A DNA stretch of 64,000 nucleotides from Sequoia sempervirens (Eukaryota > Streptophyta > Pinopsida > Cupressales > Cupressaceae), in NCBI GenBank assembly GCA_007258455.2, contig VDFB02321316.1:45706-109705 (forward strand), given 5' to 3'. A program made the translations under genes and the position numbers. Position 1 is the first letter of the stretch, and every line of letters begins with the position of its first letter. This document shows, piece by piece, positions 46,030-57,050 of this stretch. The notes beneath the pieces are model-generated. The model was not told the DNA's origin, searched no databases, and worked only from the letters and a program-made list of their open reading frames with translations.

Positions 46030-48060
46030 AAGTGTCTATGAAGCATGTCTAGCTCTGGTGGCTGCTTGACTCCCCTCTAATTGATGGTCAATTCTCAGCC
46101 TTGGGAGGTGCCCAACTCCTTTGAGAAAAATCAGGTTGTCGTAGCTCTTTGGGAACATCATGATGATAGTGCATCTGATAGTACACAACCTCTTTGAATA
46201 CCTCTCTATATGCACACATACACTATCCATCCCTGAGATGCCACTGTGACGACCTCGAGCTGCTGCCTCCACCCAATCTCCTAGGTCAGTTGTAGGTCTA
46301 GTTGCTACCACAAGTGAACCTCATGATCCCTTTATGTAGTCATATCCTATAGTTGTTGTCGCAGCTGATCTCTCTCGGTTGTGAGAGCCTGTATCTGAGC
46401 CTGTAATTGTTGATCTGGCTTTTGAGGTGGTGGAGGAGGTGGTGGTTCCCCAAGAACCTATCCATCCTGTTGGCCATCCTATTGACCAGGATGATGCCCT
46501 GGGTCCTGGTGACCTTGATCCTGTTGCTACTATTGATGCCCATCCCCTGACACCTATGACTTATCTGACTCTAGTTGTTGCTGCCCTCGGCCTCGACCCC
46601 CTTATCTACCTCCATCTCGACTGTCGTCTCTGCCCCCATCTCGACCTCTACCTCTACCTCTGGGGTATCCCCCTGTTGGGTCTATCAGGCGAATGGGTGG
46701 CCTGAACCATACATCATAACCTAAGGTAGTCCCTACATCCAGCAAGCCCTGATCATAGGCCCATGGTTGTGCAACTTGTTGTCGAAAATCAATGACTGCA
46801 CTATAGGGTCAATTTGGGCTCCCCACTAGACCTCTCTCTAAGATCTCGCGAAGATTGTTGTATAATCATCAGGAGGTACATCTTGTACCTCCCTGAACTA
46901 TCTAGCAACACGGTCTAGGAGATATCGCTCTATCATGGTGTGCTCCTGCCCCTGCATGTAGCGGGTCTGGCGAGCAAAATACAGTTGTTGTTGATCATCA
47001 TACCATGTTGGAACTTGTAGCCATGACCTCCATCAGAATATAGTCATGTCATCAATGACCTTATGCCAATATGGTAGACCTGTCACCCTTGTGTGTTGCA
47101 GTGTCATTGAAATCCTATACTTGAAAACAGCGGGCTCGTCCTCATGAATGTCTACTAAAACAACCAGTGGTCTAAACACTGTAATATGCTCATATGCCCA
47201 AATATGAAGCAGTGTTACACCTGCTTTGATGCTCTTGTCCTCACAATACACAACTTGGTGCATATCATGATACAAAGAAGCAAGAAGAACTGGACCCCAT
47301 GCATACATAGTGGTCCAATAGATCATCATGTGTCATGCAACTCCCCAGCCCAGACTGAAACCTTTGCCCCATTGGTTGGGGGCATGGCTTAAATTTGACG
47401 GTCGACCTTGCCTGTCAACAAATCTTTTAATGATAGTTATCTATTCAAAGGTGCCTTTAAAACATTATGATATACCTTAGTGTAAGTAAAATTATATATA
47501 AATCAAATATATATATCCTTATAATTCTATATAAATTTTGACAGTCTATCCAAAATCTCTCCTTTCATTTGATACAATATTCTTAAAATTTTGATTGTAT
47601 TTTACGACAAAAATCTCTAAATATGGTCATACAACCATCAAATTTAAGCCCTGGTTGGGGGCAATCACTCTAGCAATGAGTGCCACAACGATCAATTAGA
47701 ATATGGGCACTTGAGCCCTATACAAATCCAATTTTATCTGTGAACTAACCAAAATGATGTTGTATGTCTGCAATAGTGAGCAACAAGCATCTCTCCTAGT
47801 GTCAGTATCATAGATTACTCACTCCCCATGGATGGGAAGTCACAAAATCCACCACATGTTCTCAAGTGTGACAGTAGCCTTGCCAGTGGGCAGGTGGAAA
47901 GAAGAGGTCTTGCTATGCCACCTCTCGATGAGAGTTGTCATCATCGCAAAATGGGTGCGAACCTTTGGTAGAAATGCAATGAACCCTAAACCGAGCATCC
48001 CCAACCGCTCCACCTCTTGGTCATTGAAATCTTGTGCTGTTACCAAAATATCAGAATGAT
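46030..48060 (-). pseudogene. Antisense plant mobile domain (PMD) gene
   Basis: Minus-strand motifs in family order: ERLGMLGLGFIAF and TLIERWHSKTSSFHLPTGKATVTLEN (47,850-48,040), LPIHGE (about 47,830), IVVALIARVIAPNQ (about 47,660-47,700), then after a 267-bp insert YAWGPVLLASLYHDMHQVV (about 47,260-47,315), AGVTLLHIWAYEHITVFRP, GLPYWHKVIDDMT (about 47,045), and YLLDRVARQFREVQDVPPDD (about 46,880-46,940). A Pro-rich run and a coiled coil (QLQAQIQALTTERDQL, about 46,350-46,440) follow. PMD proteins (MAIN/MAIL1 type in hosts) act in silencing and genome stability, and PMDs are known from DNA and gypsy-type transposons. This copy has stops and an insert and is dead. Confidence 0.75.
47385..47651. 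mobile_element. 267-bp inverted-repeat element inside the PMD gene
   Basis: Ends ggcttaaatttga at 47,386-47,398 and tcaaatttaagcc at 47,638-47,650 are exact inverted repeats, extending with mismatches to about 18 bp. The direct repeat tggttgggggca flanks it at 47,373-47,384 and 47,652-47,663. Removing it restores alignment of the PMD on both sides. Interior AT-rich, non-coding. A MITE; the 12-bp duplication is close to the 9-11 bp of Mutator-like elements but not diagnostic. Confidence 0.75.
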
Positions 48061-48079
48061 GCTCTCATGACATCAATGG

Positions 48080-48540
48080 TGGCGGATCCTCTTGCATGCA
48101 TCGTACACACATTGTCAATTTTCCTAAAAGTAAAAAAACTAGTCAAAACTTGAGAGTCTACATCCTAGAACATCAATTGTGTCGCTATTTTAAGGTTGCA
48201 TCACTATATGAATTTTGGGGGTGTGTCGCCAATTTGGTGACGCGCGTCGTAATACTCAATTGCAAATCGACATTTGCATGCATCGCTATATCTAAAAATT
48301 GAGGTTCGTTGCTATTTGCTATGTGCGTCGCCCACCACAAGTGAGTGATAGTAGACCTAAAAACCCTATGTGTCATTATTTTACAATCGTGACCCCCTAA
48401 TCAAATGCGTCACCAAAACAAAAAATGTTGGTGCACTGCTACATAGAAGGTGCATCGCTAAAAAATCAATAGCGATGTTTCTGACGCCTTTTGTGCATCG
48501 CTATATAGCGACGCTCCTAAAACCTAATTTTGACACATTA
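48080..48540. repeat. Cluster of GTCGCTAT-type words, right side
   Basis: About fourteen loose copies in both orientations (gtgtcgctatt, gcatcactatatg, ggtgacgcgcgtcg, gcatcgctatatc, gtgcgtcgccc, aatagcgatg), ending in a near-perfect palindrome gcatcgctatatagcgacgc at about 48,497-48,516. Counterpart of 32,225-32,545. Confidence 0.65.
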
Positions 48541-49112
48541 TTAAATGCACCAAAATGCGAAAATTGAGACAAGTTTCGAATCACATACCCATGGTCCTAC
48601 ATTTGCTTGACACTGGTACTCTTGAACCTGCTCAGAAAGGTGAAGTGGTAGCGCATGGTGAGCCATCTCGTCAGAGTATCAAAGCTCCAAATGCACAAAA
48701 TCACTAAAGGTTGAATGCACAAATGAATTGGAAGTGCAACCTTTTCACCTATTTAAGCCTAAAAATTAGGGTTTTTTGCCCTAATTTGAGCCTCTAGCTA
48801 GGGTTTTGGCCTGTTTTACTATCTTCGAGCCACACAACCTGTTTTGAGCTATTTTTTGCGTTTATGAGGCCTTTTTTTGAAACATGGGGCATGTTTTCAC
48901 ACCTGAATTAATATTTTCCTTTGTCGAGAGATCAACCCAAAATTCAAAATTTTCGCTCAATCTCTCAAGGGGGAAAGGAACCAACATTTTCCTTCCATTG
49001 GGGTAATAGTGGGGCATCCAAAAAATCAGAATTTTTTTAGTTTTTGATCTGAGTAGTAGTTTTAATCCGAAAAGCTTCAGTCTTTGAACCAACGTAATAG
49101 GTACCTCGCTTC
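48541..49112. other. Spacer before the 3' LTR
   Basis: No convincing gene. A 76-codon minus-strand open stretch (48,862-49,092) is not recognised. ttagggttttttgccctaat and gctagggttttggcc near 48,760-48,810 are short repeats. Confidence 0.3.
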
Positions 49113-49126
49113 AAAGAGGGGAAAAA
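49113..49126 (+). promoter_or_regulatory. Polypurine tract before the 3' LTR
   Basis: aaagaggggaaaaa ends directly at TGTACAC, the LTR start. Correct position and strand for plus-strand priming. Confidence 0.65.
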
Positions 49127-50380
49127 TGTACACTTGAATCCGATATACTAACACCATTCATCCTGAAATCCATCCACTTTTCGCTTGTTTGATTAAATTA
49201 GCCTAGCTATTTAATTAAATGTCTCATTTTCACCTATTGATTTGATTAATCTAATTAGGTTAATTCTTCTCCCTTTCATGCTAACCTTTCGTCCTGTTAA
49301 ATTAGATAAATAAAAAAAAATTAATTTAACACCCTAAGTCATCTCATTTAAATTAAATAATCTTAATTATTTAATTAAATGTCACTTTGATCCCTTTTCA
49401 TTAAATAAGTTAATTATTTAATGAATATCCTAAATTCCTCTAAATGACATAATTGGAACTTTGTTTTAATTATCAAAATGCTCATTATCCTCACACACCC
49501 ACTTGAAAGTAAATATTCCTCCTTTGCACATTCCTCCAAAAAGGGAATATTCTCATAGAATATTCTTTCCCTCTTCACTCATTTGAAAAAGGGAATATTC
49601 TTCCCTGTAACCAACTTTCAACAAACTTGTTGAGCAAGTTTTGAAAGTGTGCTTCTTTGCATGATTGTGAACCCTTGATTAAATATCAATTTGCATTCTC
49701 AACCCTTGATGGGAATCCATGATCCATGCCTCCATCTTCCTTCCATCCCGACCATTGATCGATTCCTTCAATCTTGACCATCGGTTTCATTTTGCCTATT
49801 CTATAAATAGACCTTGTATCTATTGAATAGGGGTCCATCTTTTAATTGTAAACTTATGTTGTTAAAATCACTCTCATTTGCATCCATATTTAGCTTTTTT
49901 AGTTTAAATCTTGATCATAGTAGCTTAAAGCATCCATTAATGGCTTCCATGGTAACTTAGTTGCATTCATTTAGTATATTTTTGAATATAGGGATTGCAT
50001 ATTTGAATCTTGCATACATTTAGAATATCTTTGCATACACTTACATCAATCATCTTAGCTTTCATCATGTTTCACATATATCTCTCATCAATTTCATTAG
50101 TTTTCTTCAATAAAACTGATTAAAACAAGCTCATTATCCAAGGGATTGGGAAAGGGTCTCCATTCCACATCAATGCGACACCACTCCCCCAATAGAATAA
50201 GTTTCAATGTTTTAGAGTAGATGTTTATCGAGATTTCATGTCTTAGAATTTTAGTTTTAATGACTTCTTCGTCTTTGTTTACATTGAATGATCTTATTGG
50301 GATTGATGCTTAGTGGCTTAACTATGCTTCGAATCCTTATGGATCAAGTGTAGTTAACCTATACTATGTGATTGGTCATA
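49127..50380 (+). repeat. 3' LTR of the Tat-type element
   Basis: Starts TGTACACTTGAATCC and ends GGTCATA, where the 5' copy has GGTCACA. Differences from the 5' LTR include loss of one GAATATTC pair near 49,510 and an extra gaatatagggattgcatatt near 49,985. The divergence by eye is a few per cent, so the insertion is old. Confidence 0.88.
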
Positions 50381-50399
50381 CTTCCTTAACCACCTCCCT

Positions 50400-52480
50400 G
50401 TTTTGGACTTCTTACATTTATAGTTCATCTTATTGTAGAGGAGGAAGAGGAGTATCATGTGGAGGAGATGGAGTAGGTCGACGAATTGAGGAAGTGGTCA
50501 TCTGAGGGGGAGAATATGGTGGAGAAGGTGGAGGTGTTGTAAAAACATTGGGTGGAGAATGTTGTGGAGGTAATGAAGGAGGTGGAGTAGGATCTCGACG
50601 TGGTGGAGGAGAAGGTGAAGGAGACGGTAAAGGTGATTTATGTGGAGGAGATGAAGAGGGAGAATGTGAAGTATCCCTTTGAGCATATTTAGTTTGGGAT
50701 GAAACCCTTGCTCTCTTTCTCCTTGTAAGAGGGATTTCTTCTTTGCTATCCTCTTCAGTGGTTTCTATGACAATCCTCTCTTTCTCTTTCCCTTTTTAGA
50801 GCCAACCTTTGAAGCTGATGGTCTTTGCTTCTCAGTGATAATAGATGAACCTTCACCTACCTTTTATTTCTTTGTTGAAGGTCAAGGCTTTGGCAACTCC
50901 ATCATTGGGAATGTAGATACTAACCACCTCTATGAAGCAAGTCTTGACACTTGATACTCTAGTATCCATGATATTATATTCTTGAGTTGAACAATCTACA
51001 TTGTAGGTTGGTTGGTTGAAGATTCCTTGTCCACTGTAAATGGGGTGCAAAAGTTTTCCATTTTATTTCAACTCTTTGGATACCTTGGCCACACTGTAGT
51101 CCTTTATCATGTTTACTATCATCTGATAATAATCCTTCATTATTACCTCAAAATCTTCTTCACAATTGGCCCAATGATCATCTAGAGTAGGCCCACATTT
51201 GAAGTATGAGCCAATAAATTTGCTAATTCTACCAATAGGGTCAAATATGGCCCTAAGATCATTATACATCTCCATTGTGTACATTACCAATTCTATTTCT
51301 GCATTTTTGGCATTGTTCATGTTAGCATATGAGTATACTCCCATCTTCACAAGGAGTGAATATCCTAATTTATGCTTGCCAATAATCAATTTATAGATGT
51401 CTATTACTTGCCTACACAATTCTAACAAGGTCATTTATTTGTGGGGTACCTTGGAAGTTTGAGGGGAGACTTATAGAATCTAGCCAATCTGATGTATGTA
51501 AAGGTCTTGAATTGGATATACCAATTCCCTTAGTTCTTGAGTTCTGCTATGACCTCTAGAGAAATCTTCTTGGAAACAAATATTTTCTAGCCCTTTAATA
51601 ATGGCATGGACAAAGTTGTCATTCACCACATAATAGTTCTTGTAGCTAGCATCTAATTCTAGTTGTGGATAATGCTCATGGATCTTTACTTCTCCAAGCT
51701 GAAAGGATCCCATCTCGGTGAGCCTTGGGAAAGTTGCTTGAGAAGCTAACAAGCATACCAAATAAGATGTCATATAGAATATGTTGTTATGCAACACATA
51801 TTTGAGTTGCTCATGCAGATTGCCACTTATAATGGTGGCCCAATCAATTTTCTTATTATCAAAGATAAAAAATGAAGCAACACATCCATGGATAGAAGTC
51901 TTTGGCACTGGGATATCCATAAACTCTATAAGTAGGAGTGTGATTTGATCTTTGATGTCTTCCTGAACTCTCTCCTATGCCGCACCTTAGTCGTCTTGAG
52001 GGCTATCTTCCATGGGTTGAGGCACATTTGGGTATTGATGAGATTGAGACAACTTGTTTCATGTCTCTAAAAATAATCCACTACTTTCTTCATACTCATA
52101 ACATCAAATTGGGGGGAAAGTAGGGATTTTGAATACCCTCTCAATCATGTTGAAACTAATATCAAGAACCACTTCTCCAGATGCTCCTAGTATCCTCCTA
52201 TGCTTATGCTTATGGTCATAATACTGAGCATAAGTCATCACTAGCTTAGGTGACTGTACTGCAACTAGGAAGGCAATTTCCCCCACCAACCCTGATTTAA
52301 CCAATGAAGTGGCTTTAATAGACCTTGTTTCTTCATCATGAATTCTCCTGTGGGATTCATCCATGTTTATATGTCCTAGATCAATATCTCCAATTTTTGT
52401 ATATGGATAGAATATATTTGAGAGAAGGTGATAGCCTTTGTATCGATACTTCATCTCTCTTGTTTCCTTTGGCATGCTTC
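50400..52480 (-). pseudogene. Uncharacterised retroelement-associated ORF, copy 2, main part
   Basis: Minus-strand order: 52,475-52,104 (123 codons: SGLVGEIAFLVAVQSPKLV, YAQYYDHKHKHRRI, ASGEVVLDISFNMIERVF), 51,920-51,480 (146 codons: DWATIISGNLHEQL, FYMTSYLVCLLASQ, HEHYPQLELDASYKNY, VNDNFVHAI), 51,434-51,063 (123 codons: LVKMGVYSYANMNNAKNAE, FDPIGR, LDDHWANCEEDFEV), then a basic segment and a long Pro-rich run (about 50,440-50,680: PPPRRDPTPPPSLPPQHSPP). Gaps hold stops or shifts. The gene is cut at about 50,381 by the 3' LTR and continues at 30,900. Same family as 6380-9240. No known domain recognised. Confidence 0.6.
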
Positions 52481-53328
52481 ATGCATATGAAAATACCATC
52501 CATTAGAACCTTAGAAGAAAATAATGAAAAGGAAAAAACTAATCATCCCTTTTCGAGCTCCAAAAACAAGCCAATCTTGACTAAATTGATATAAAAGATC
52601 TCCGAAATCCGTACTTAGTGCAAAGTTTTAATTCGTCAGGTATCAGGTTTCAAGAATGAGTCTTATCACTTGTTGAAAGAACTAAGCAATCCACACAAAC
52701 ATAGATCGAACATCAAATTTCGAAAAGGATGTGCTCACTTTTGTGCTTTCGGGTTTCGAATATCAGGCTTAAGTCTTGCAAAGTGTAATTGTTAAGGAGA
52801 ACACCCATTGACAGATCCCGATGCTCTATGTTTATTAGAAAACCTATCCCTTGTCCTTACAAAACCTTAAATGTTAAAGACACTCACTCGATATCTAATA
52901 TAGATCTAACCATTTTCAATGAGTGTCGAGGATTAGGTTTTAGAGGTAAAGGCTATCTCCTAAATGTTTTGTTTGACACTTGGTAGAGTAAAATTCTGAC
53001 ATCCGATTCAAAAAATATAAGGTTTTGCTTTTACCATTATTTTTAGGAATCAAATTTTGAGAATGACACATGTTCTTTATCCTTTGAATTTTTAAGAAGT
53101 AATGAACCTATTCAATTATCAATAATTGATTGCTTGTAAATATAATGACCTTCATTATCGAAAGTCCGGTGTCAGGCATAACACTTAACTCTTATCTCAA
53201 AGTTAAGGTATAGGTCAATGGATATCTATGATGTTATAAGCTTCATTTTTGTAAGGCATTGTTTATGAGATATCGGGGTTTGGGAAAAAATCGACAAAAA
53301 TTGTAAAAAAATCGAATTTAAAAAAATG
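52481..53328. other. Upstream of the minus-strand ORF; no gene seen
   Basis: The word cgaatatcaggctt or ggtatcaggttt or cggtgtcaggc recurs at about 52,640, 52,757 and 53,170, hinting at an old repeat. This may be leader or LTR sequence of the element on the minus strand. No start, promoter or LTR end can be fixed. Confidence 0.3.
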
Positions 53329-53334
53329 TATATA

Positions 53335-53781
53335 GGGGAGAGGACCTAGTAGTTGTGCACCCTAACTTCGCACTACTAATTATCTTACGTGGAAATTTCA
53401 AATCACTCCCAATTTTTTACAGCAGCTTACTTGGCAAGTCCCTTGCTTATAACTAAGGTTTCAAGACCACATCATCAAATATGATGCCACATCAGCATGC
53501 TTTTTGTCAAGGTGTCCAAAAAGGCCCAAAAAAGTGTGAGACCAAGACTTGTGCATTCACAACATGTTTTATTGAGCGCTGACGTGTAATCACATGATTG
53601 GTTGTTTTTTAGATCAAAGGAATACATTTTGTTTAATTATGGGTAGTCAACATCAACACTAACAACTTTAAAGTCACAACTATTGATCCAATATTGATAA
53701 AAATATTGGACATTATATAAACAACTACTATCACAACTATTGAAACATGCTCAGGTAGTGGGTCCTCTCCCCCCTCTCCCC
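53335..53781. mobile_element. 447-bp MITE-like inverted-repeat element
   Basis: Left end ggggagaggacctagtag matches, as inverted repeat, the right side ctactg-type sequence agtgggtcctctcccc (53,757-53,773); the right end carries an extra ctctcccc copy. Both ends are bordered by tatata (53,329-53,334 and 53,782-53,787), a possible TA-rich target duplication. No ORF. Superfamily not assigned. Confidence 0.6.
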
Positions 53782-53787
53782 TATATA

Positions 53788-54540
53788 TATTAATAGAATA
53801 ATTATATATTATAATTATATATATTTGTATATTAATATACTAATATAATAACATATTATTATAATTATTATACAATTATATTATATTTTTAATATGTTAA
53901 TATATATTAGTCTATTAATATATTAATTATAATATTATATTATTATTATTATATTAGTATATATTATATAATAATTTTTGTAATATAATATATTATAATT
54001 ATATTATAAAAAAATATTATTATAATATTATATATTATAATAATAGTTTTTGCAATATAAAATTAATATATTATATTATAAAAAATATTATTAGTACTTT
54101 TGCAATGAGTTTTGTTTTTCTTAGTTAATTAGTTATTAATAAGTTAGCTCTCAACCAATCGAAAACAATAATTTTCTATTTTTCGTGAATATAATTGGTT
54201 AAAAGGTTTTGTGTGTTATTACGGATTTTTAGGAAAAGTGAAAGTTAACTATTATTTTGCCTATTTTTAAAAAAATAGAACTATGATTTTGCCTATTTTT
54301 AAGAAACAAAGTTTACTATATTTTGTTTGTTTCCCAAAAATTATTGTCTTGCCATGAAGCGTCCTCTAATATCCCCATAGGTGCTTCCTAATAATAATAA
54401 TTATCAATTTAAAATTATTATGAAGCAATTTATTCCATTAACCTAAAATATAGGCATGTATTTTCTCTTACTCAACTAAAAATAATAATTATTAATATTA
54501 ATTTGTCATATAATAATTATGTCAAACTTTCTTTCTTTTT
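53788..54540. other. AT-rich desert
   Basis: From 53,788 to 54,090 the sequence is almost only A and T with tata, aatatta and ttataat words; nothing codes. The remainder is AT-rich with a T-rich run tttctttctttttt at 54,529-54,542. Confidence 0.6.
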
Positions 54541-55733
54541 TAAATAAGTATTTGTATTGATAGCAAGAAAAGGATTACATATTCGAGCCCAACTCATGAC
54601 CAGGGAAACCACCATTACACCAACCCAAGAACATCCCCATTACAAAACTTCCGAGAATTTGTAAAAAGACCATGCAAGGTCGAGACCACTTAGACTCCCT
54701 TTTGAAACAACACACCTTACCATTAGCTGAAGATTTCGATAGAGAACAAAGGACTAGACATTGTACAGAAACACAAGCCCCACCCACCACCCATAACCAA
54801 CCTTACCATACATTTTGTTGTGCGAAAACACAAAATTTGCATTTCCATGCCGAGTCAGCGACTGCCACTGGGCGAAATTTCTTTTTGAGGTAATCGACCC
54901 CTGCGATAGCCAAATAATGATGCTTGACCAACTCCATTCCACTGACGTCCAGAAGAAAAGGGAAGAATTTAGCCAGCGCATTTGGGTCCTCGAACAATGC
55001 GAGGTCACGAGGACGGGGAATGCCCTTCCCCAAAGAAGTCGTGGCCAAAGTTCTGTCCAAACCCACCAACATGTCCTTATTGAACAACCACCTCATGATC
55101 ACCCGCAAATCAGCCTTGGAGGCCCCCACATCTAACAAACCAGCCAAGACCTGGGAGGAGATGTTAGAATCTAATCGGTAGCCCTCCGCACCCGCCATAA
55201 AACCTTTACTAGTGATGCACTTAACTGCCGCGAAGGTGAAAAAAATTGGGTGTTGAAGTATCCGACACAGTCGGAGAGAAGTCACTAGGCCTTCGAAGGC
55301 CATATGCCTCTTCGAACTCCATAGTAACACAGGTGTATCCATTTCGCTAGTTTCCAATTCCTTCGCCGAGACCTACAAAATGAACCTATTCATCTCCAAA
55401 TGAAACTGACGCTAAAGCATGCCTTCTGTGTTGTAAATGCAGAGTGCCACCGAAGAGCCACCTTGAAAACTAAAAAACCACCCAGTATAATGAATACTTG
55501 GACGACATGCCCAAATTAAAGCGAGTGAACACACACCAACGTTCGGAGAAGGACGAGGCACTCCTACCAATGCCGACACAAAATTATGATTCCATCACCT
55601 CCTAAAAAGTTCCCAAACTACCATGCCACCTTGGCATCCAAGTTAGCAACAACCCCACAAAATTGACAAAATGACCACTCCAAACGCACGTTCGAGGGGT
55701 GGAGTGGCGCCCGCCCAACCTCCCACCAAAATT
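54541..55733 (-). pseudogene. Unknown retrocopy-like gene fragment, GC-richer than surroundings
   Basis: Minus-strand open piece 55,357-54,803 (184 codons) is the longest clean frame here: DTPVLLWSSKRHMAFEGLVTSLRL-type start, FTFAAVKCITSKGF, GLLDVGASKADLRVIMRWLF, LEDPN-like acidic turn and YLKKKFRPVAVADSAWKCKFC. It reads upstream to about 55,680 in broken frames. The 3' side ends in ctatcaatacaaatacttat followed by A-rich sequence (t-run on +), as expected for a reverse-transcribed copy inserted in AT-rich DNA. I do not recognise the family. It may be a fragment of a LINE or of a host gene; ends are approximate. Confidence 0.4.
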
Positions 55734-55734
55734 C

Positions 55735-55784
<50 letters not shown>
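55735..55784. repeat. (ATT)n microsatellite, about 16 units
   Basis: Uninterrupted tattattatt run of 50 bp at the edge between the GC-richer segment and an AT-rich desert. Confidence 0.95.
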
Positions 55785-55788
<4 letters not shown>

Positions 55789-56660
55789 TCAAATAATTTT
55801 AATTTTAATCACAATTAATAGAATTTTTTTTATTTCACATAAATTATATGATATGTATTGTTATTTAACAAAACTATTATATAAATTTTATGTTTAAATA
55901 ATAATAATTTAATTCTTTCTTGTAATTACATTATATAATCATTTCATTTTACTTAATATAAAATAATTTAAAAAAATATTATTTAAATTTATATTATATA
56001 ATCAATAAATATTATTTAATATAATATAATAAATTTATATTATATTATACATATTATTAAGTAACATATTAGATAAATTTTATATTTATATAATTATCTT
56101 TTTTCTTGTAATTATATTATACTATCACTTGATTTTTATTTTATTTTATTTGATATTTATATTTATATTATCTTTATAATATTTAAAATTTTAATATATA
56201 ATTATTTGTATATAAGATAATTAATTTTTATATAATATAATTAAGATAAAATGAATAATTATTAATTATGTCTATCAATGTAACCCTACAATGGCCACGG
56301 TGTCTATAGGAGATTGGTCAACACAATCTGTCACAAAAAAATACAAAAAACAAATAAATTTTACAAACAAAACAAAAAGATGAAAAATTATTTTAGAATA
56401 AACAAAAAGATCCATTTAAAAAAATATATTTTATAATGTAATAATATAATATAATACTACTTAACCAAAACACAAAAAACAAACACATTTTAGAAATAAA
56501 ATAGAAAAACATAATATAATAATAATAATAAATATATAAATACTAGTATTACTAGTAATTGCACCTTGGTGTGCAATGGGTACGCCGAAGTGTTGTGGAA
56601 GGTCAATTAGGGTAAATTTTGATCTATTTTTTTGCAATTTGTTGTGTACATGAGGTCAAT
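55785..56660. other. AT-rich desert
   Basis: Over 80 per cent A+T by eye, with tatata, aataatt and ataaaat words. No coding or structural feature can be supported. Confidence 0.6.
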
Positions 56661-56668
56661 CAATTGGT

Positions 56669-56857
56669 AAAGAGAGATACAAAGACAAATAGAGGGGGAG
56701 AGATGGATAGATAATGAGTTAGAGATAGAGGGGGATATGGAAGAAGAAATATGGAGAGATAGAGATAGAGAGGCAAAGAGATATCGATATAGAGGTCTAG
56801 GAAGAGATAAAGGGAAAAAGAGAGGGATAAAGAGATGGATGGATAGAGAGGAGACAT
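56669..56857. repeat. Purine-rich (GAGATA)n-like low-complexity tract
   Basis: gagatagagatagagg-type words over about 190 bp with almost no pyrimidine other than T on the + strand. Open stretches here on either strand are artefacts of the repeat. Confidence 0.8.
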
Positions 56858-56926
56858 CCACGCTGTATGAAATTTATTGCATGATGGATGCTTGCACTAT
56901 ATATTTCACCACATCAATATAATGCT

Positions 56927-57050
56927 CATGTTCATGTTCGTATTCATGTTCATAGTCATTATTGCACGATTATGGTTATGGCCATGGTGATGTTCATGAT
57001 CATGATCATGGTTGTGGTTATGGTTATGATTGTGATCATGACCATGATTT
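56927..57050. repeat. Imperfect hexanucleotide repeat
   Basis: Begins as (catgtt)n, shifts to (ggttat)n and then (gatcat)n-like words: a minisatellite of changing 6-base unit. Non-coding. Confidence 0.75.

Larger units (their letters stand above)
30901..50380 (+). mobile_element. 19.5-kb Ty3/gypsy Tat-type retroelement with antisense gene
   Basis: Direct LTRs of 1,245 and 1,254 bp bound a 17-kb interior. Coding order on + is Gln-rich leader, gag, protease, RT, RNase H, a second archaeal-type RNase H, integrase; the second RNase H is the hallmark of the Tat/Ogre lineage (established knowledge), and the great length fits too. Between integrase and the 3' LTR lies an antisense plant-mobile-domain gene. 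All reading frames are broken. The element sits inside a minus-strand gene, whose halves are at both ends. No clean target duplication: left flank tgata, right flank cttcc or tactt depending on the LTR end chosen. Confidence 0.85.

Noticed and set aside
30896..50385. Five-base target duplication of the Tat-type element
   Set aside because: Left flank tgata does not match cttcc or tactt on the right; tcata would need the LTR to end without CA.
56607..56861. Minus-strand Ser/Leu/Tyr-rich open frames that look like membrane proteins
   Set aside because: Artefacts of the purine-rich GAGATA repeat.
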